NCBI RefSeq assembly: GCF_036322625.1
Contig: NZ_AP027266.1
Span: 2,917,001 to 2,981,000 of the forward strand
Direction of reading: 5' to 3'
Source: Roseicyclus marinus
GTDB taxonomy: Bacteria; Pseudomonadota; Alphaproteobacteria; Rhodobacterales; Rhodobacteraceae
Length of the DNA stretch: 64,000 nucleotides
In this document: positions 16,945 to 24,746 of the stretch, in pieces
Numbering within the stretch: position 1 is the stretch's first letter
Layout: each line of letters opens with the position of its first letter
Program-made: the position numbers and the translations under genes
The notes under the pieces: model-generated
The model's input: the letters and a program-made list of their open reading frames with translations, nothing else
The model's database searches: none
Told to the model about the DNA's origin: nothing

Positions 16945-17517
16945 TCAGAGGGTCTCCAGCCTGATTTCGTGCAGCGCATCCATATCGGCTGCGCTCAAGC
17001 TCGATTTGTTTTGATCAGACACTTGCAGCGCATCATGCGTGATCCTCAACCCATTGGTAATGAGGCCGTAAAGGTCCGAATACCCACTCCTGATGCTGGC
17101 GTACTCGCCCGCGATGCCTGACTTCAGCCGGATGCGCTGTATTTCGCAGTCGTCCACGTACACGTGTATGCGTCGCGTGAATTGGCGGACGGCTGCATCG
17201 ACATACAGGTGAGGTACGCCGTCCCCTTGCAAAGCGTCGATGGCCGGCAGCACGTCATAGCCGAATTGGTGCGCTAAATCCTCGGGTAGCCCCTTTAGCC
17301 AGATCGCCATGTCATCTGAGGTGCAGCGCACCAGATAAGCCGGTCGAGCGTACCCTTTCCGGTTCAGTAGGTAGTCACGGATTTCGTTGATCGCAGCTAA
17401 GTCCTTCGTCAGGCTGTCGATCACGTCGCGCAGTTTGTATGCGCCGCTTGTCAGCGGATGAGCCCGACGGTCCGCTTGGCCTTTTTCGAACGCGCGGCGG
17501 CAGGAACGTACAGTCAT
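16945..17517 (-). CDS. Hypothetical island protein (190 aa)
   Basis: I do not recognise this protein. The frame is open to 17694, but ATG 17517 has GAGG 5 to 8 bases upstream and starts a more normal protein (MTVRSCRRAFEKG). It is soluble, with no signal or membrane segment. The N-terminal half is charged and helical (AYKLRDVIDSLTKDLAAINEIRDYLL). The C-terminal half has a beta-rich stretch (RRIHVYVDDCEIQRIRL) and a polar tail. It follows the primase-helicase gene in the same direction, across a 326-bp gap that holds repeats and a palindrome. A role in element maintenance or replication is possible but not shown. Confidence 0.6.
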   Translation of the reverse strand: MTVRSCRRAFEKGQADRRAHPLTSGAYKLRDVIDSLTKDLAAINEIRDYLLNRKGYARPAYLVRCTSDDMAIWLKGLPEDLAHQFGYDVLPAIDALQGDGVPHLYVDAAVRQFTRRIHVYVDDCEIQRIRLKSGIAGEYASIRSGYSDLYGLITNGLRITHDALQVSDQNKSSLSAADMDALHEIRLETL

Positions 17518-17536
17518 GGGAACCTCGTGAATTGCA

Positions 17537-17549
17537 TACACTAAGTGTA
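17537..17549. promoter_or_regulatory. Palindrome TACACT-A-AGTGTA before the 190-aa gene
   Basis: A perfect 6-bp inverted repeat with one central base lies 20 bp upstream of the start at 17517. Its place and form fit a repressor operator over a promoter. The protein that binds is not known. Confidence 0.4.
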
Positions 17550-17639
17550 GCATTTTCGGTGCATTTGCGCACCCAAAAACACAATATGTTGCGGCGTTCG
17601 CGTTGTGATTTTTCGCATGCTGACACGGCCACCACGCGG

Positions 17640-17876
17640 CGCTGTGCCTCACCGCCTCAGCCGTGCCTCGGTTGGGGTCAAACAAATGAGGCACAAAAAT
17701 ATATGTAACATCAATTGCTTGAGGGGTGCTGCCTCAGTGCCCCACGCATCTTCAAGATTAATTAAAAAGATAATGATGGTGACGAGAGCTTGCCCCACCC
17801 GCCACCTCACCCGCCTGCCGCGCCGAACTCAGCAAACCCGAATTCATCTGTGCCATCGGGACACTGAGGCAGACGG
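17640..17876. other. Possible replication origin region: AT-rich run with GCCTCA repeats
   Basis: The gap after the primase-helicase gene contains several copies of GCCTCA or its complement TGAGGC, near 17643, 17653, 17664, 17684, 17731 and 17865. Two of them form an 11-bp exact inverted pair, CTGCCTCAGTG at 17729-17739 and CACTGAGGCAG at 17862-17872. An AT-rich run lies between, at about 17755-17775. P4-like primases act at origins with repeats near an AT-rich stretch. This is suggestive only. Confidence 0.35.
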
Positions 17877-20306
17877 CTTGCGCAGGTGTTCTTCCACCCG
17901 CTGAAATTCGTCTCGCCATTCCTGCATGCTGCGCTCTCCCCATTCTTGATGGTTCACCAAAGAGCAAACCCGGACTCTCCGGCCTGGAGTAACGCGCAGC
18001 TGCTTCTGGTGGACATATCCACCAGCTTTCTTGGCTGCATTCTGGACGGCCTTGTCCGAGCTGCGTCTGTCATCGGTGTGTTCGCGGTATGCCTCGTGTA
18101 GCAGCTCAGTAGAAATGACCTCCCCGCCAAAAACCGCCGCTGCGTCTTCGATCGCGTCCACCATCCACTGCTCCAATGAGCTCCGGCCAGCGGCGATCAT
18201 CTGCCGCTTTGCCTCCGTTGTCGGCGCAGGGGCCGTGGGGTTGAAACCCAACAGCGAAACCTGATTGGTCAGGTGGTGGTGCAATGCCGCGTATCCCCCA
18301 CTGTCGCGCCAGTCGACGAACTGCCCGTAGAAGGCATCTGACTTGCGCCCATTGTTGACCTCGACGACGAAGAAGCGCCTGTCTTCCGTCACGAGATGTA
18401 TGGCATCCTCGTGGTTGGACAGGAAAACAAACCCGATGTGATTGTCGATCTCATACTCGGGCTGGTGTTTCTCGTTGATCCGCAACTTCGTCCCGGAGAT
18501 GAGCGTTTTGAACTTGTCAGCGTCTTGGCGGTTACTGCCGCTCAAGACCTCGTCGCCAATAACAAAGACGCGGTTCTTGGCCCACGAATTGAAGTCCCCT
18601 GTCAGGCTGTCTTTTGTCACCAGACAGTAGTGTCGCTCACCAACGATGTTCCCGAAGGTCTCAAAGAACAGATTTTTCCCGGCACCGTGGTCGCGGCTCC
18701 AGACCAACAGCGCGGTGTTCATCTTTACTCCCGGGCGTAGGAGCTTATGGGCCAGCCACTGCTCGACGTAGCGCTGCTCGTCTGGGTTCGGGAATAGGTG
18801 ATCCCGGAGTTCGATATAGGGTCCTATATCACCCTGCTCCGGCGGTACTGCGAAGCCGGTCCACGTGTTGATATCGTTGCCCCCTGTAACAGGAGGCTGG
18901 CCTGGTGCGAACACAAGACCGCGATGTTGCCGCCGCAGCGGGTGGCCAAGCCATGCACTGACCCGGCACAGGTGAGCCATCTTGCCGTCACCCGGCACCT
19001 GAAGCTTGGCGTTCAGGTACTGGGTCTTGAGCTCCGAGGTTTTGGCGAAGTCCCCAAACTCGAACCTGTAGATGGTCTTTTGTGCCTCGACCCACGCATA
19101 TTTCTTGTTCATCTGACCGACCCAGTCGGGAACGTCACTGGCGCACTCGCGCGTTTGCATAGCTGCTGGATTGGCTCGTTCTACGTAGCCGTGCTGCCGG
19201 GCGTGATGGACCAGCGTAGCAATGGAGGTCCCTCGATCAGCATCGTACCCAGAAAACAGATCCCTTATTTGTTTGGCCGCGTCGGCACCCCCATCGGCTG
19301 CATCAGCCCAGTGTTTGTCCCAGCCCTTGCTCCAATCCGTGAAAATCTGCTCACTGATCGTCCAGCCGAGCGACGCGACCGACCATGCCAGTCGCAGCCA
19401 CGTTTTCCTCCCAACATCTGGCGGTATACAGGCAAGCATAGCTTTGACCTTTGCGACGTTGTCTGGGGTTTCGTCCCAAGTGCCCGCGAGCCCCCCAGCA
19501 AGCCGAACCGTCTGTTGCATCATTTCCGCGTAGCGTGGTGACGCCTTGATGGTGTCCGGCACCCTCAACTCGCCGAATGCACTAGGCAGCAATGGAGCAG
19601 TTTGCGACCGTTTGCGCTCCCCAAGGTCAGAGACGGCAAACTCAGCGCACGCCTTGTCGATTTGATCGCGCAGCCCCTCAAAACAGTACGGCCCGTTGTC
19701 CTCGAGCAGGGCCACACGACGCGGCGGGTCAAACTTCCAGTTGAAACTACCTACCGGACGCAGGACCCGGGCCGCATCCGCCGTGACACTGGGGTCAGCC
19801 ATGAGCCCGCACGCGGCGCAGAGGGCCTTGAGCTGCTCCGCCACTGTCTTCCATTCCGCTGCTGGAACCACCCCCTCAAGGGGCCAATAGGCGTGCAAGC
19901 CACCACCACTGTCTACCAGCAGGGGAACTGGTAAACCTGTGGCGTCGCAGAAGCCGCGTAGGGCCACGTCCGCTTCGGTCTTTGTTGCGTAACCCTCACC
20001 CTTGCGGGCCTTCTCCTCCCCACAGTCAAGATCGATATACAAAGACCTGAGCGATCTTGCGTTATCGGACGCGCGCGTTGTGCCGTCACCGAATGACGCA
20101 CAGGCGTGATATACGTGCCAGCCATTGTCGCAGAACTCGGCGAGCTCGGAAGCCAAGGCGTCCAAATCACCCACGGACGTCTGGCTTTTCCTGTTGAGCA
20201 CACGATGCGCCCTGAAAATGAAGTGCACACCGTCGTTCGGTATGACCTTCGCGAGGAAATCACGGTTGATTACGGACACTTCGTCGGTGCACGAAAAATC
20301 ATCCAT
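17844..20306 (-). CDS. Primase-helicase (archaeo-eukaryotic primase plus D5/DUF5906-type helicase)
   Basis: The 820-residue protein joins two activities. The N-terminal third has primase-polymerase signatures: the acidic pair in RSLYIDLDCGEE, LLVDSGGGLHAYWPL, and ARVLRPVGSFNWKF. The C-terminal half is a superfamily 3 helicase of phage/satellite type with Walker A HGAGKNLFFE, followed by KNRVFVIGDEV and a sensor-like FVFLSNHED. Such proteins start replication of P4-like satellites and integrative elements. Start ATG 20306 (MDDFSCTDE) has a GGCAGC sequence in front, a weak ribosome site. Downstream repeats may be its origin. The element may therefore replicate after excision. Confidence 0.86.
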   Translation of the reverse strand: MDDFSCTDEVSVINRDFLAKVIPNDGVHFIFRAHRVLNRKSQTSVGDLDALASELAEFCDNGWHVYHACASFGDGTTRASDNARSLRSLYIDLDCGEEKARKGEGYATKTEADVALRGFCDATGLPVPLLVDSGGGLHAYWPLEGVVPAAEWKTVAEQLKALCAACGLMADPSVTADAARVLRPVGSFNWKFDPPRRVALLEDNGPYCFEGLRDQIDKACAEFAVSDLGERKRSQTAPLLPSAFGELRVPDTIKASPRYAEMMQQTVRLAGGLAGTWDETPDNVAKVKAMLACIPPDVGRKTWLRLAWSVASLGWTISEQIFTDWSKGWDKHWADAADGGADAAKQIRDLFSGYDADRGTSIATLVHHARQHGYVERANPAAMQTRECASDVPDWVGQMNKKYAWVEAQKTIYRFEFGDFAKTSELKTQYLNAKLQVPGDGKMAHLCRVSAWLGHPLRRQHRGLVFAPGQPPVTGGNDINTWTGFAVPPEQGDIGPYIELRDHLFPNPDEQRYVEQWLAHKLLRPGVKMNTALLVWSRDHGAGKNLFFETFGNIVGERHYCLVTKDSLTGDFNSWAKNRVFVIGDEVLSGSNRQDADKFKTLISGTKLRINEKHQPEYEIDNHIGFVFLSNHEDAIHLVTEDRRFFVVEVNNGRKSDAFYGQFVDWRDSGGYAALHHHLTNQVSLLGFNPTAPAPTTEAKRQMIAAGRSSLEQWMVDAIEDAAAVFGGEVISTELLHEAYREHTDDRRSSDKAVQNAAKKAGGYVHQKQLRVTPGRRVRVCSLVNHQEWGERSMQEWRDEFQRVEEHLRKPSASVSRWHR

Positions 20307-20398
20307 AGGGCTGCCTTTCCTTGGCAGCGCGCCGTGGGCATGCTATAAGAACAATTGATGAACTGCTCTTCCGCGTGCCTTCGGGCGCGCGGTTTCGT

Positions 20399-20614
20399 TT
20401 AAAGGTCGTCGCAGGTGCTGGTGCGCTCAGCCAGCCTTTCAGCCAGCCAGTCCTGCACTTCGCTCTCCACCCAGCCGACACGGCAGGGGCCTAGACGGAC
20501 CCGCTTAGGGAACCGCCCAGCGCGCTCCATACGACGTATGTGCGACGACGAATATGGCACCCGCTCCTTGACTTGCATTTCGGTCAGGATGCGGACGGTT
20601 GTCTCAGGAGGCAT
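20399..20614 (-). CDS. AlpA-family DNA-binding regulator (excisionase-like)
   Basis: The 71-residue protein has the AlpA/MerR-like helix-turn-helix: VRILTEMQVKERVPYSSSHIRRMERAGRFPKRVRLGPCRVGWVESEVQDWLAER. AlpA proteins in satellites and islands activate integrase expression or act as excisionases. I start at ATG 20614, which has GGAG 8 bases upstream; the longer frame to 20743 adds unrelated sequence. It precedes the primase-helicase gene on the same strand with a gap of 92 bp. An 8-bp inverted repeat lies in its upstream region. Confidence 0.85.
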   Translation of the reverse strand: MPPETTVRILTEMQVKERVPYSSSHIRRMERAGRFPKRVRLGPCRVGWVESEVQDWLAERLAERTSTCDDL

Positions 20615-20666
20615 AGCGATCTCCGTGTAAGGTTGACCATGGGCAACCTCAAACACGGAATGCTGA

Positions 20667-20690
20667 CTACACGACTGTAGGCTCGTGTAG
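20667..20690. promoter_or_regulatory. Inverted repeat CTACACGA-N8-TCGTGTAG
   Basis: A perfect 8-bp inverted repeat with an 8-base spacer lies 53-76 bases before the alpA start and just after the preceding stop codon. It has no T run on either strand, so an operator is more likely than a terminator. Confidence 0.45.
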
Positions 20691-20699
20691 TTTGTCCGG

Positions 20700-21359
20700 C
20701 TACTGGAAGTCGTGCAACCGACGGTATCCGGCGGCGTCAACAAGACGTGTAACTATATCAATGTGCTCCCATTCCGCCGCTACATTGCCAGCCCCATCGC
20801 GCGCTCTGTTTTTGATGTTGGCAACCCGTTTCTTAACAGCGTTTGTGTTCTTCTTATCGCTATCAGTCTTTCGCCCGATGATCTCTAACGACACAGCATC
20901 TCTGACGATTTGAGCCCGAGCGACGTCATCACCTTCAGCGCGCTCCCACAGAACATACATGGCAGCACGGAGAAATGCGGTTTCCACGTTCGGCTTGTTG
21001 GTGATCCGCCGTCCACCAAAAATCTCGGCACCTTCACCGCCGCGCACAGCCTCTACATGCCCTCGAAACTGGTCTCTGAAGGGCAAGAGTTCGTCGCCAC
21101 GTTCCGTCGCCTCAAGCGCCTCAAGGGCCGCCTTCACTGCAAGGAAGCGATGCCGCTCTTCTAATGTGACCGGGCTTGCCGTGGCCAAAAGACTACGCGC
21201 CTGCTGTAGCAGCGATGCGCGCGTTGCACTGGCTTTTCCATAGCCAACGTTTGGGACGCCCGCCTCTTTGAGCCCCAGCAGAATCATGATGCTGGCCGCT
21301 TCCGCGACTGGATCCGCAGTGCCAGATTGCAACGCTCCGGATGAAACAGATTTGCTCAT
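20700..21359 (-). CDS. Hypothetical protein coupled to the integrase (219 aa)
   Basis: I do not recognise this protein. ATG 21359 overlaps the integrase stop (ATGA), so it is translated right after the integrase. It is soluble and mostly helical. The middle has LLQQARSLLATASPVTLEERHRFLAVKAALEALE. The C-terminal third (VSLEIIGRKTDSDKKNTNAVKKRVANIKNRARDG) is basic and could touch nucleic acid. There is no signal or membrane segment. Its coupling to the integrase suggests a role in recombination or control of excision, but there is no motif to prove it. Confidence 0.65.
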   Translation of the reverse strand: MSKSVSSGALQSGTADPVAEAASIMILLGLKEAGVPNVGYGKASATRASLLQQARSLLATASPVTLEERHRFLAVKAALEALEATERGDELLPFRDQFRGHVEAVRGGEGAEIFGGRRITNKPNVETAFLRAAMYVLWERAEGDDVARAQIVRDAVSLEIIGRKTDSDKKNTNAVKKRVANIKNRARDGAGNVAAEWEHIDIVTRLVDAAGYRRLHDFQ

Positions 21360-22540
21360 GACTTCACCTCGATCCATCGCCCCCAAGCCTCCAGCGCGTT
21401 CCGCCGCTCCTCGAGGTACTGTCCGCGCTGATAGACTGCGGCGACGCCGCGCACGGCACCCGACTGGTGGTTCAACACCTTGTCGACAACCACCGGGCTA
21501 ACGCCAAGCTTTTCGGTGCAGTGTGTGGCGAATGAGCGTCGAAGGTCATGAAGGGTCCAGCCGGTTACGCCGCTCAGTTCGTCGAGCTGCCGCTTCGTCG
21601 TAGAGAACCCGCTTATGGGCAGGACAGGTGCTGGCTCGCCTTCATCAGTCTTGCGCCGGACGCGCGTAGCCGGAAACACCAGTTCACACCCGTCGATGCG
21701 CGGCACTGACCTCAAGACCGCGATGGCTGCATCCGACAGGTGGACAGTGTGCGCTTTGCCGTTCTTTGAACGCTCGGCGGGCAGAACCCAAACACAGTCG
21801 GCGTCGTTGATCTCACGCCATCGCATTCCAGCCACCTCGTCGCGGCGCTGTCCAGTCAGGATCAGCAGTTTAACGAAGGGGCCAAAAGGATATCTGATCG
21901 CCTCTGCAGCCTGCAGCACTCGGGCGATTTCGTCTGGTGATAGGACGCGGTCGCGGGCGACCTCCTTGGTGGGCTTTGCGATACCCAACGTGGGATTCCC
22001 ATCGAGATAGTCACGCTCAAGGCACCAGTTGAAGAAGCGGCGCAGGAACGCCAGCACGCGGTTTGCCTGCACCTCGGCACCACTATCACGGATACCGTCG
22101 ATCAGCTTGAGCACGTCGGCCTTCTTGATGTCGTCGAGACGGCGCTGACCGAGCTTGGGCAGGACGTGCAGCTCCATCGCCTTCTTGACCTGCGACACCG
22201 TCTTGTTGCCACCCTGATCGCGCTGCAACCATTCCCTATATACGTCATGGAAGCACTGCCGCTTCGCTGGCGCCTCCATCTCCCCTCGGGCCATCTTGGC
22301 CAGCTCTTCGGCGCCGCGGATGCGGGCCTCCTTCAAACCGATCCGCGGGTAGTGACCTATCGTCCTACGTGTCATGCGTCCGGCCACGCGGGTCATCACG
22401 AACCAGCTCTTCGTGCCGGAAGTGCCGATCCGCACACCAAGACCGCGCACCTGCGCATCGTAAAGATCGTACCGCCCCTCCTTACCTTGCGCGCTGCGCA
22501 GGACATTATCGGTCAGGTTCCGTTCAACGGTCTTGGGCAT
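21356..22540 (-). CDS. Tyrosine-type site-specific integrase (P4-like)
   Basis: The 394-residue protein is a phage-type tyrosine recombinase. It has an N-terminal DUF4102-type arm-binding domain (YDLYDAQVRGLGVRIG...KSWFVMTRV), a SAM-like core domain, and a catalytic domain. Expected residues are present: Arg232 in LTGQRRDEV, Lys259 in ERSKNGK, His331 and Arg334 in LHDLRRSFATH, His358 in VLNHQ, and Tyr370 in AAVYQRG. It starts 143 bp inside the right att site and reads inward. It should catalyse insertion at, and excision from, the tRNA-Arg 3' end. All key residues are intact, so it could be active. Confidence 0.95.
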   Translation of the reverse strand: MPKTVERNLTDNVLRSAQGKEGRYDLYDAQVRGLGVRIGTSGTKSWFVMTRVAGRMTRRTIGHYPRIGLKEARIRGAEELAKMARGEMEAPAKRQCFHDVYREWLQRDQGGNKTVSQVKKAMELHVLPKLGQRRLDDIKKADVLKLIDGIRDSGAEVQANRVLAFLRRFFNWCLERDYLDGNPTLGIAKPTKEVARDRVLSPDEIARVLQAAEAIRYPFGPFVKLLILTGQRRDEVAGMRWREINDADCVWVLPAERSKNGKAHTVHLSDAAIAVLRSVPRIDGCELVFPATRVRRKTDEGEPAPVLPISGFSTTKRQLDELSGVTGWTLHDLRRSFATHCTEKLGVSPVVVDKVLNHQSGAVRGVAAVYQRGQYLEERRNALEAWGRWIEVKS

Positions 22541-22556
22541 GGCAAACCCCTTGCTG

Positions 22557-22577
22557 TGGGTTACAATTGGGTTACAA
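22557..22577. repeat. Paired TGGGTTACAA repeats near attR (possible integrase arm sites)
   Basis: TGGGTTACAA occurs at 22557-22566 and again at 22568-22577, and a third copy lies at 8991-9000 near attL. Short direct repeats close to both att cores are expected for integrase arm-binding sites. The pair also sits just before the integrase start, where binding could control its promoter. Confidence 0.5.
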
Positions 22578-22683
22578 AAACGTGGCGAGCTATGGTCGAC
22601 AGTGAAAATCCATGCGCAGAAGTTGCCCGTAAAAAATCAAAAAAACAACGCTTTTTGGTTGCCGATGATCTCCACCGGAAAAT

Positions 22684-22740
22684 TAGAGCAGCTGACTTCT
22701 AATCAGCAGGTTGAGGGTTCGAGTCCTTCAGGGGTCGCCA
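22684..22740 (+). repeat. Right attachment site (attR), orphan 3' tRNA-Arg half
   Basis: This 57-bp segment equals the 3' part of tRNA-Arg at 8878-8934 but has no acceptor 5' strand or complete D arm before it. It is the displaced original tRNA end and marks the right edge of the element. Confidence 0.93.
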
Positions 22741-22855
22741 ATTTCCCGTGACTGTCGCCCTTCATCGGCACACGCCCTGCAGCCAGTGAGATTTGACACA
22801 GCCCCCGGCGCGAAATGCGGCGAGACTGGCTCAAAGCTTCAGGAAAGAGAGTGCC

Positions 22856-23482
22856 ATGTCAGTCACAGAAGTCAGAGGGCCGTCGCCCGCAATCGCACAA
22901 ACCCAGCTCACCACGGGCAGCATCGGCGGCAAGGACGCTGCCGCCGGCGCACCCGCCGAAAGACCCGCCAAGCACGGCAGCGTCTTTTCCGCGATCAAAT
23001 CCTTCCTGTCCAACATTGCCGCGAAATTCGACAATTGGCAGGCCAAGGTCGAAACCGCCAAGGCCGAGGCCAAGTCGGACAAGCTCGACGCCACCATGAC
23101 CAAGGCCGGTCGCGGGCTCCTGACCGAGCTGAGCAAGCCGCACCCGGATGTCTCGACGCTCAACAAGCTCATGACCCTGGCCCGCAAGTCGGGCGATGAG
23201 AATTACGTCGAGACGCTCACCACGAAGATGACCGAACTGACCGCCGGCAGAACCGACACGCTGCGCGACGGGATCAAGACGGCGATCGACCTCGTGGGGC
23301 AATTCCAGGAACAAACGGTCGAAGACATCGCGGATGCCCAAGACCGTCGGCCGGGGATGAACACGGATCTCGCCGCTGTGCGCAGCGCCTTCATCCTGCC
23401 CGCGGTCCAGACCCTGCAGGCCGAGTTGAGCCAGATGTTCGCCAGCATGCCGACATCGGACCAGCTCAAGACCCAGGGCTGA
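22856..23482 (+). CDS. Putative secreted effector-like protein next to a type III chaperone
   Basis: I recognise no domain. The 208-residue protein starts at ATG 22856, which has AGGAAAGAGA 5 to 14 bases upstream. The first 45 or so residues are rich in Ser, Thr, Ala, Gly and Pro with no cleavable signal (MSVTEVRGPSPAIAQ), as in type III secretion signals. The middle is a helical, Lys/Ala-rich region (FDNWQAKVETAKAEAKSDK). The C-terminus is helical too. The next gene encodes a CesT-type chaperone. Effector and chaperone genes are commonly paired, so a type III substrate is the best guess. No secretion apparatus is in the window. Confidence 0.6.
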   Translation: MSVTEVRGPSPAIAQTQLTTGSIGGKDAAAGAPAERPAKHGSVFSAIKSFLSNIAAKFDNWQAKVETAKAEAKSDKLDATMTKAGRGLLTELSKPHPDVSTLNKLMTLARKSGDENYVETLTTKMTELTAGRTDTLRDGIKTAIDLVGQFQEQTVEDIADAQDRRPGMNTDLAAVRSAFILPAVQTLQAELSQMFASMPTSDQLKTQG

Positions 23483-23511
23483 TGCCTGCCACCACCATGT
23501 TTCCATGCGCA

Positions 23512-23534
23512 GGGCCGGGACAAAACCCCGGCCC
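23512..23534 (+). other. GC-rich hairpin between effector-like and chaperone genes
   Basis: GGGCCGGG (23512-23519) pairs perfectly with CCCGGCCC (23527-23534) around a 7-base loop. It has no T run after it. It lies 23 bases before the GTG start of the chaperone gene and could set the ratio of the two products. Confidence 0.5.
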
Positions 23535-23557
23535 GCCAAATGCAAAGGATCTTTTCT

Positions 23558-24007
23558 GTGAACTGCAAGGAATTCATCGCGGCGCTTGCGTCATCCACCG
23601 GCCTCAGCGACCTTGCCCCCGATGCAGACGGGCAAGCCGCGATCGTCGTGGACGGGGCCTACAAACTCACCTTCTCGGTCGAAACGGACGATTACACCCT
23701 GGCCTGCCGCGTGCCCTTGATGAGCACGTCGGAGTTCCGCGGCTCCTACGCCGATCTGCTCGAGGCAAATCTTGATGCCGAAACCTCGGGCGGCGGGGCG
23801 CTGGCCATCGATGCGGCCTCGGGCGACATCACCTATGTCCGCTTCATCGCCACAAAGGGCATCACCAGCGCCTCCGAAGTCAACGATGTCGTGACCTCGA
23901 TCCTGCACATGTCGGCCTTCTGGCAGCAACACCTGCCCAAGCTTCAGACCGAGCAGGCACAAACCCCGTCTCAAGATACACTCGATACGGTCGTCCTGCA
24001 GCTCTGA
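23558..24007 (+). CDS. CesT/Tir-type secretion chaperone
   Basis: The 149-residue acidic protein has the type III secretion chaperone fold pattern: an N-terminal helix (NCKEFIAALASSTGL), the strand pair in GQAAIVVDGAYKLTFSVE...YTLACRVPLM, and the C-terminal helix starting SEVNDVVTSILHMSAFWQQHL. I chose GTG 23558 because AAAGGA precedes it at good spacing; ATG 23540 adds six residues but has no ribosome site. Such chaperones bind one or more effectors in the cytoplasm and deliver them to the secretion ATPase. The partner is most likely the 208-residue protein upstream. A YbjN-like fold is the main alternative. Confidence 0.68.
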   Translation: MNCKEFIAALASSTGLSDLAPDADGQAAIVVDGAYKLTFSVETDDYTLACRVPLMSTSEFRGSYADLLEANLDAETSGGGALAIDAASGDITYVRFIATKGITSASEVNDVVTSILHMSAFWQQHLPKLQTEQAQTPSQDTLDTVVLQL

Positions 24008-24746
24008 CAGGCGGCAGAAATGATGGCGGAACCGGCCCGGTTTCGCGGTTGCGGGGCTTGGCGTTGCAATGGACCAGGATGCCCCTGCTGTCGTGCGCCC
24101 CCCTTTCGCGCCGTTTCGGCCATCCGATCCCAAGCTCAGCGGGCGACGGCATGCCGTTCTGCCCCTGCGGGCGCGTGGGGGTTTGGAACAGCGCGATCCA
24201 TTCGACCAATCCTGCCTTACGGCGCGGTTCGGCCGCCGTATTAAGGAATTATCAAAAGTGCAATTATTGTCTTTTTTGACCATTTGTACATTCTAAGTTT
24301 CGGATTATCCATACTCTCGGTGTTTTTAATTTCGTATAAAGTTTTCAAAAATGACTTTGGCTCGAAAGTCGCCGTAGTGATTTTCATCACCTGATCCGGT
24401 CGACGCCATAATCAGTGCCTTAACAGGTGCCGTGTCCGCGCATGGAATTGAAGCGAATTGCGCGGCTCGAACCCTGCGGGGGTGTGCGCCCCATCGATGT
24501 CTTGCACGTGACGGCAGGGCAACGCGCCTGCGCGTCTTGCTGTGCGTCAAGACCAGACACCTTCGGCGGCACCGGCTTCTTTCGGGGCCATGCCTCGGCT
24601 TTGACGGATCAGGAAAGGCTGCCTTCCACGATGCGCACAAAATCTGCCCCGGCGGACACCCGCAGCTTGCGATACCCGCACCCCATGGATGGGGCCGGGT
24701 CCTGCCCCGTGGCGGGATCTTTCATGGCCCTCCGGCGCATGGGTCG
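24008..24746. other. 739-bp gap with an AT-rich segment, no gene seen
   Basis: No convincing gene lies here. The part at about 24235-24420 is clearly AT-rich compared with the rest of the window and probably holds the promoter of the GGDEF-EAL gene. The long open frame that reaches back to 24432 has a composition unlike the downstream protein, so I treat it as non-coding. Confidence 0.5.

Larger units (their letters stand above)
8878..22740. mobile_element. Integrative element in tRNA-Arg(TCT), 13.9 kb
   Basis: Two identical 57-bp direct repeats (8878-8934 and 22684-22740) bound this region. The left copy completes a tRNA gene; the right copy is an orphan 3' half. A tyrosine integrase lies just inside the right end, pointing inward. 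The element also holds an AlpA-type regulator, a primase-helicase and several unknown proteins typical of P4-like satellites or integrative elements. It carries a catabolic cassette as cargo. No capsid, tail, relaxase or type IV secretion gene is visible, so transfer would need a helper. Boundaries are read directly from the repeats; present mobility is not known. Confidence 0.92.
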
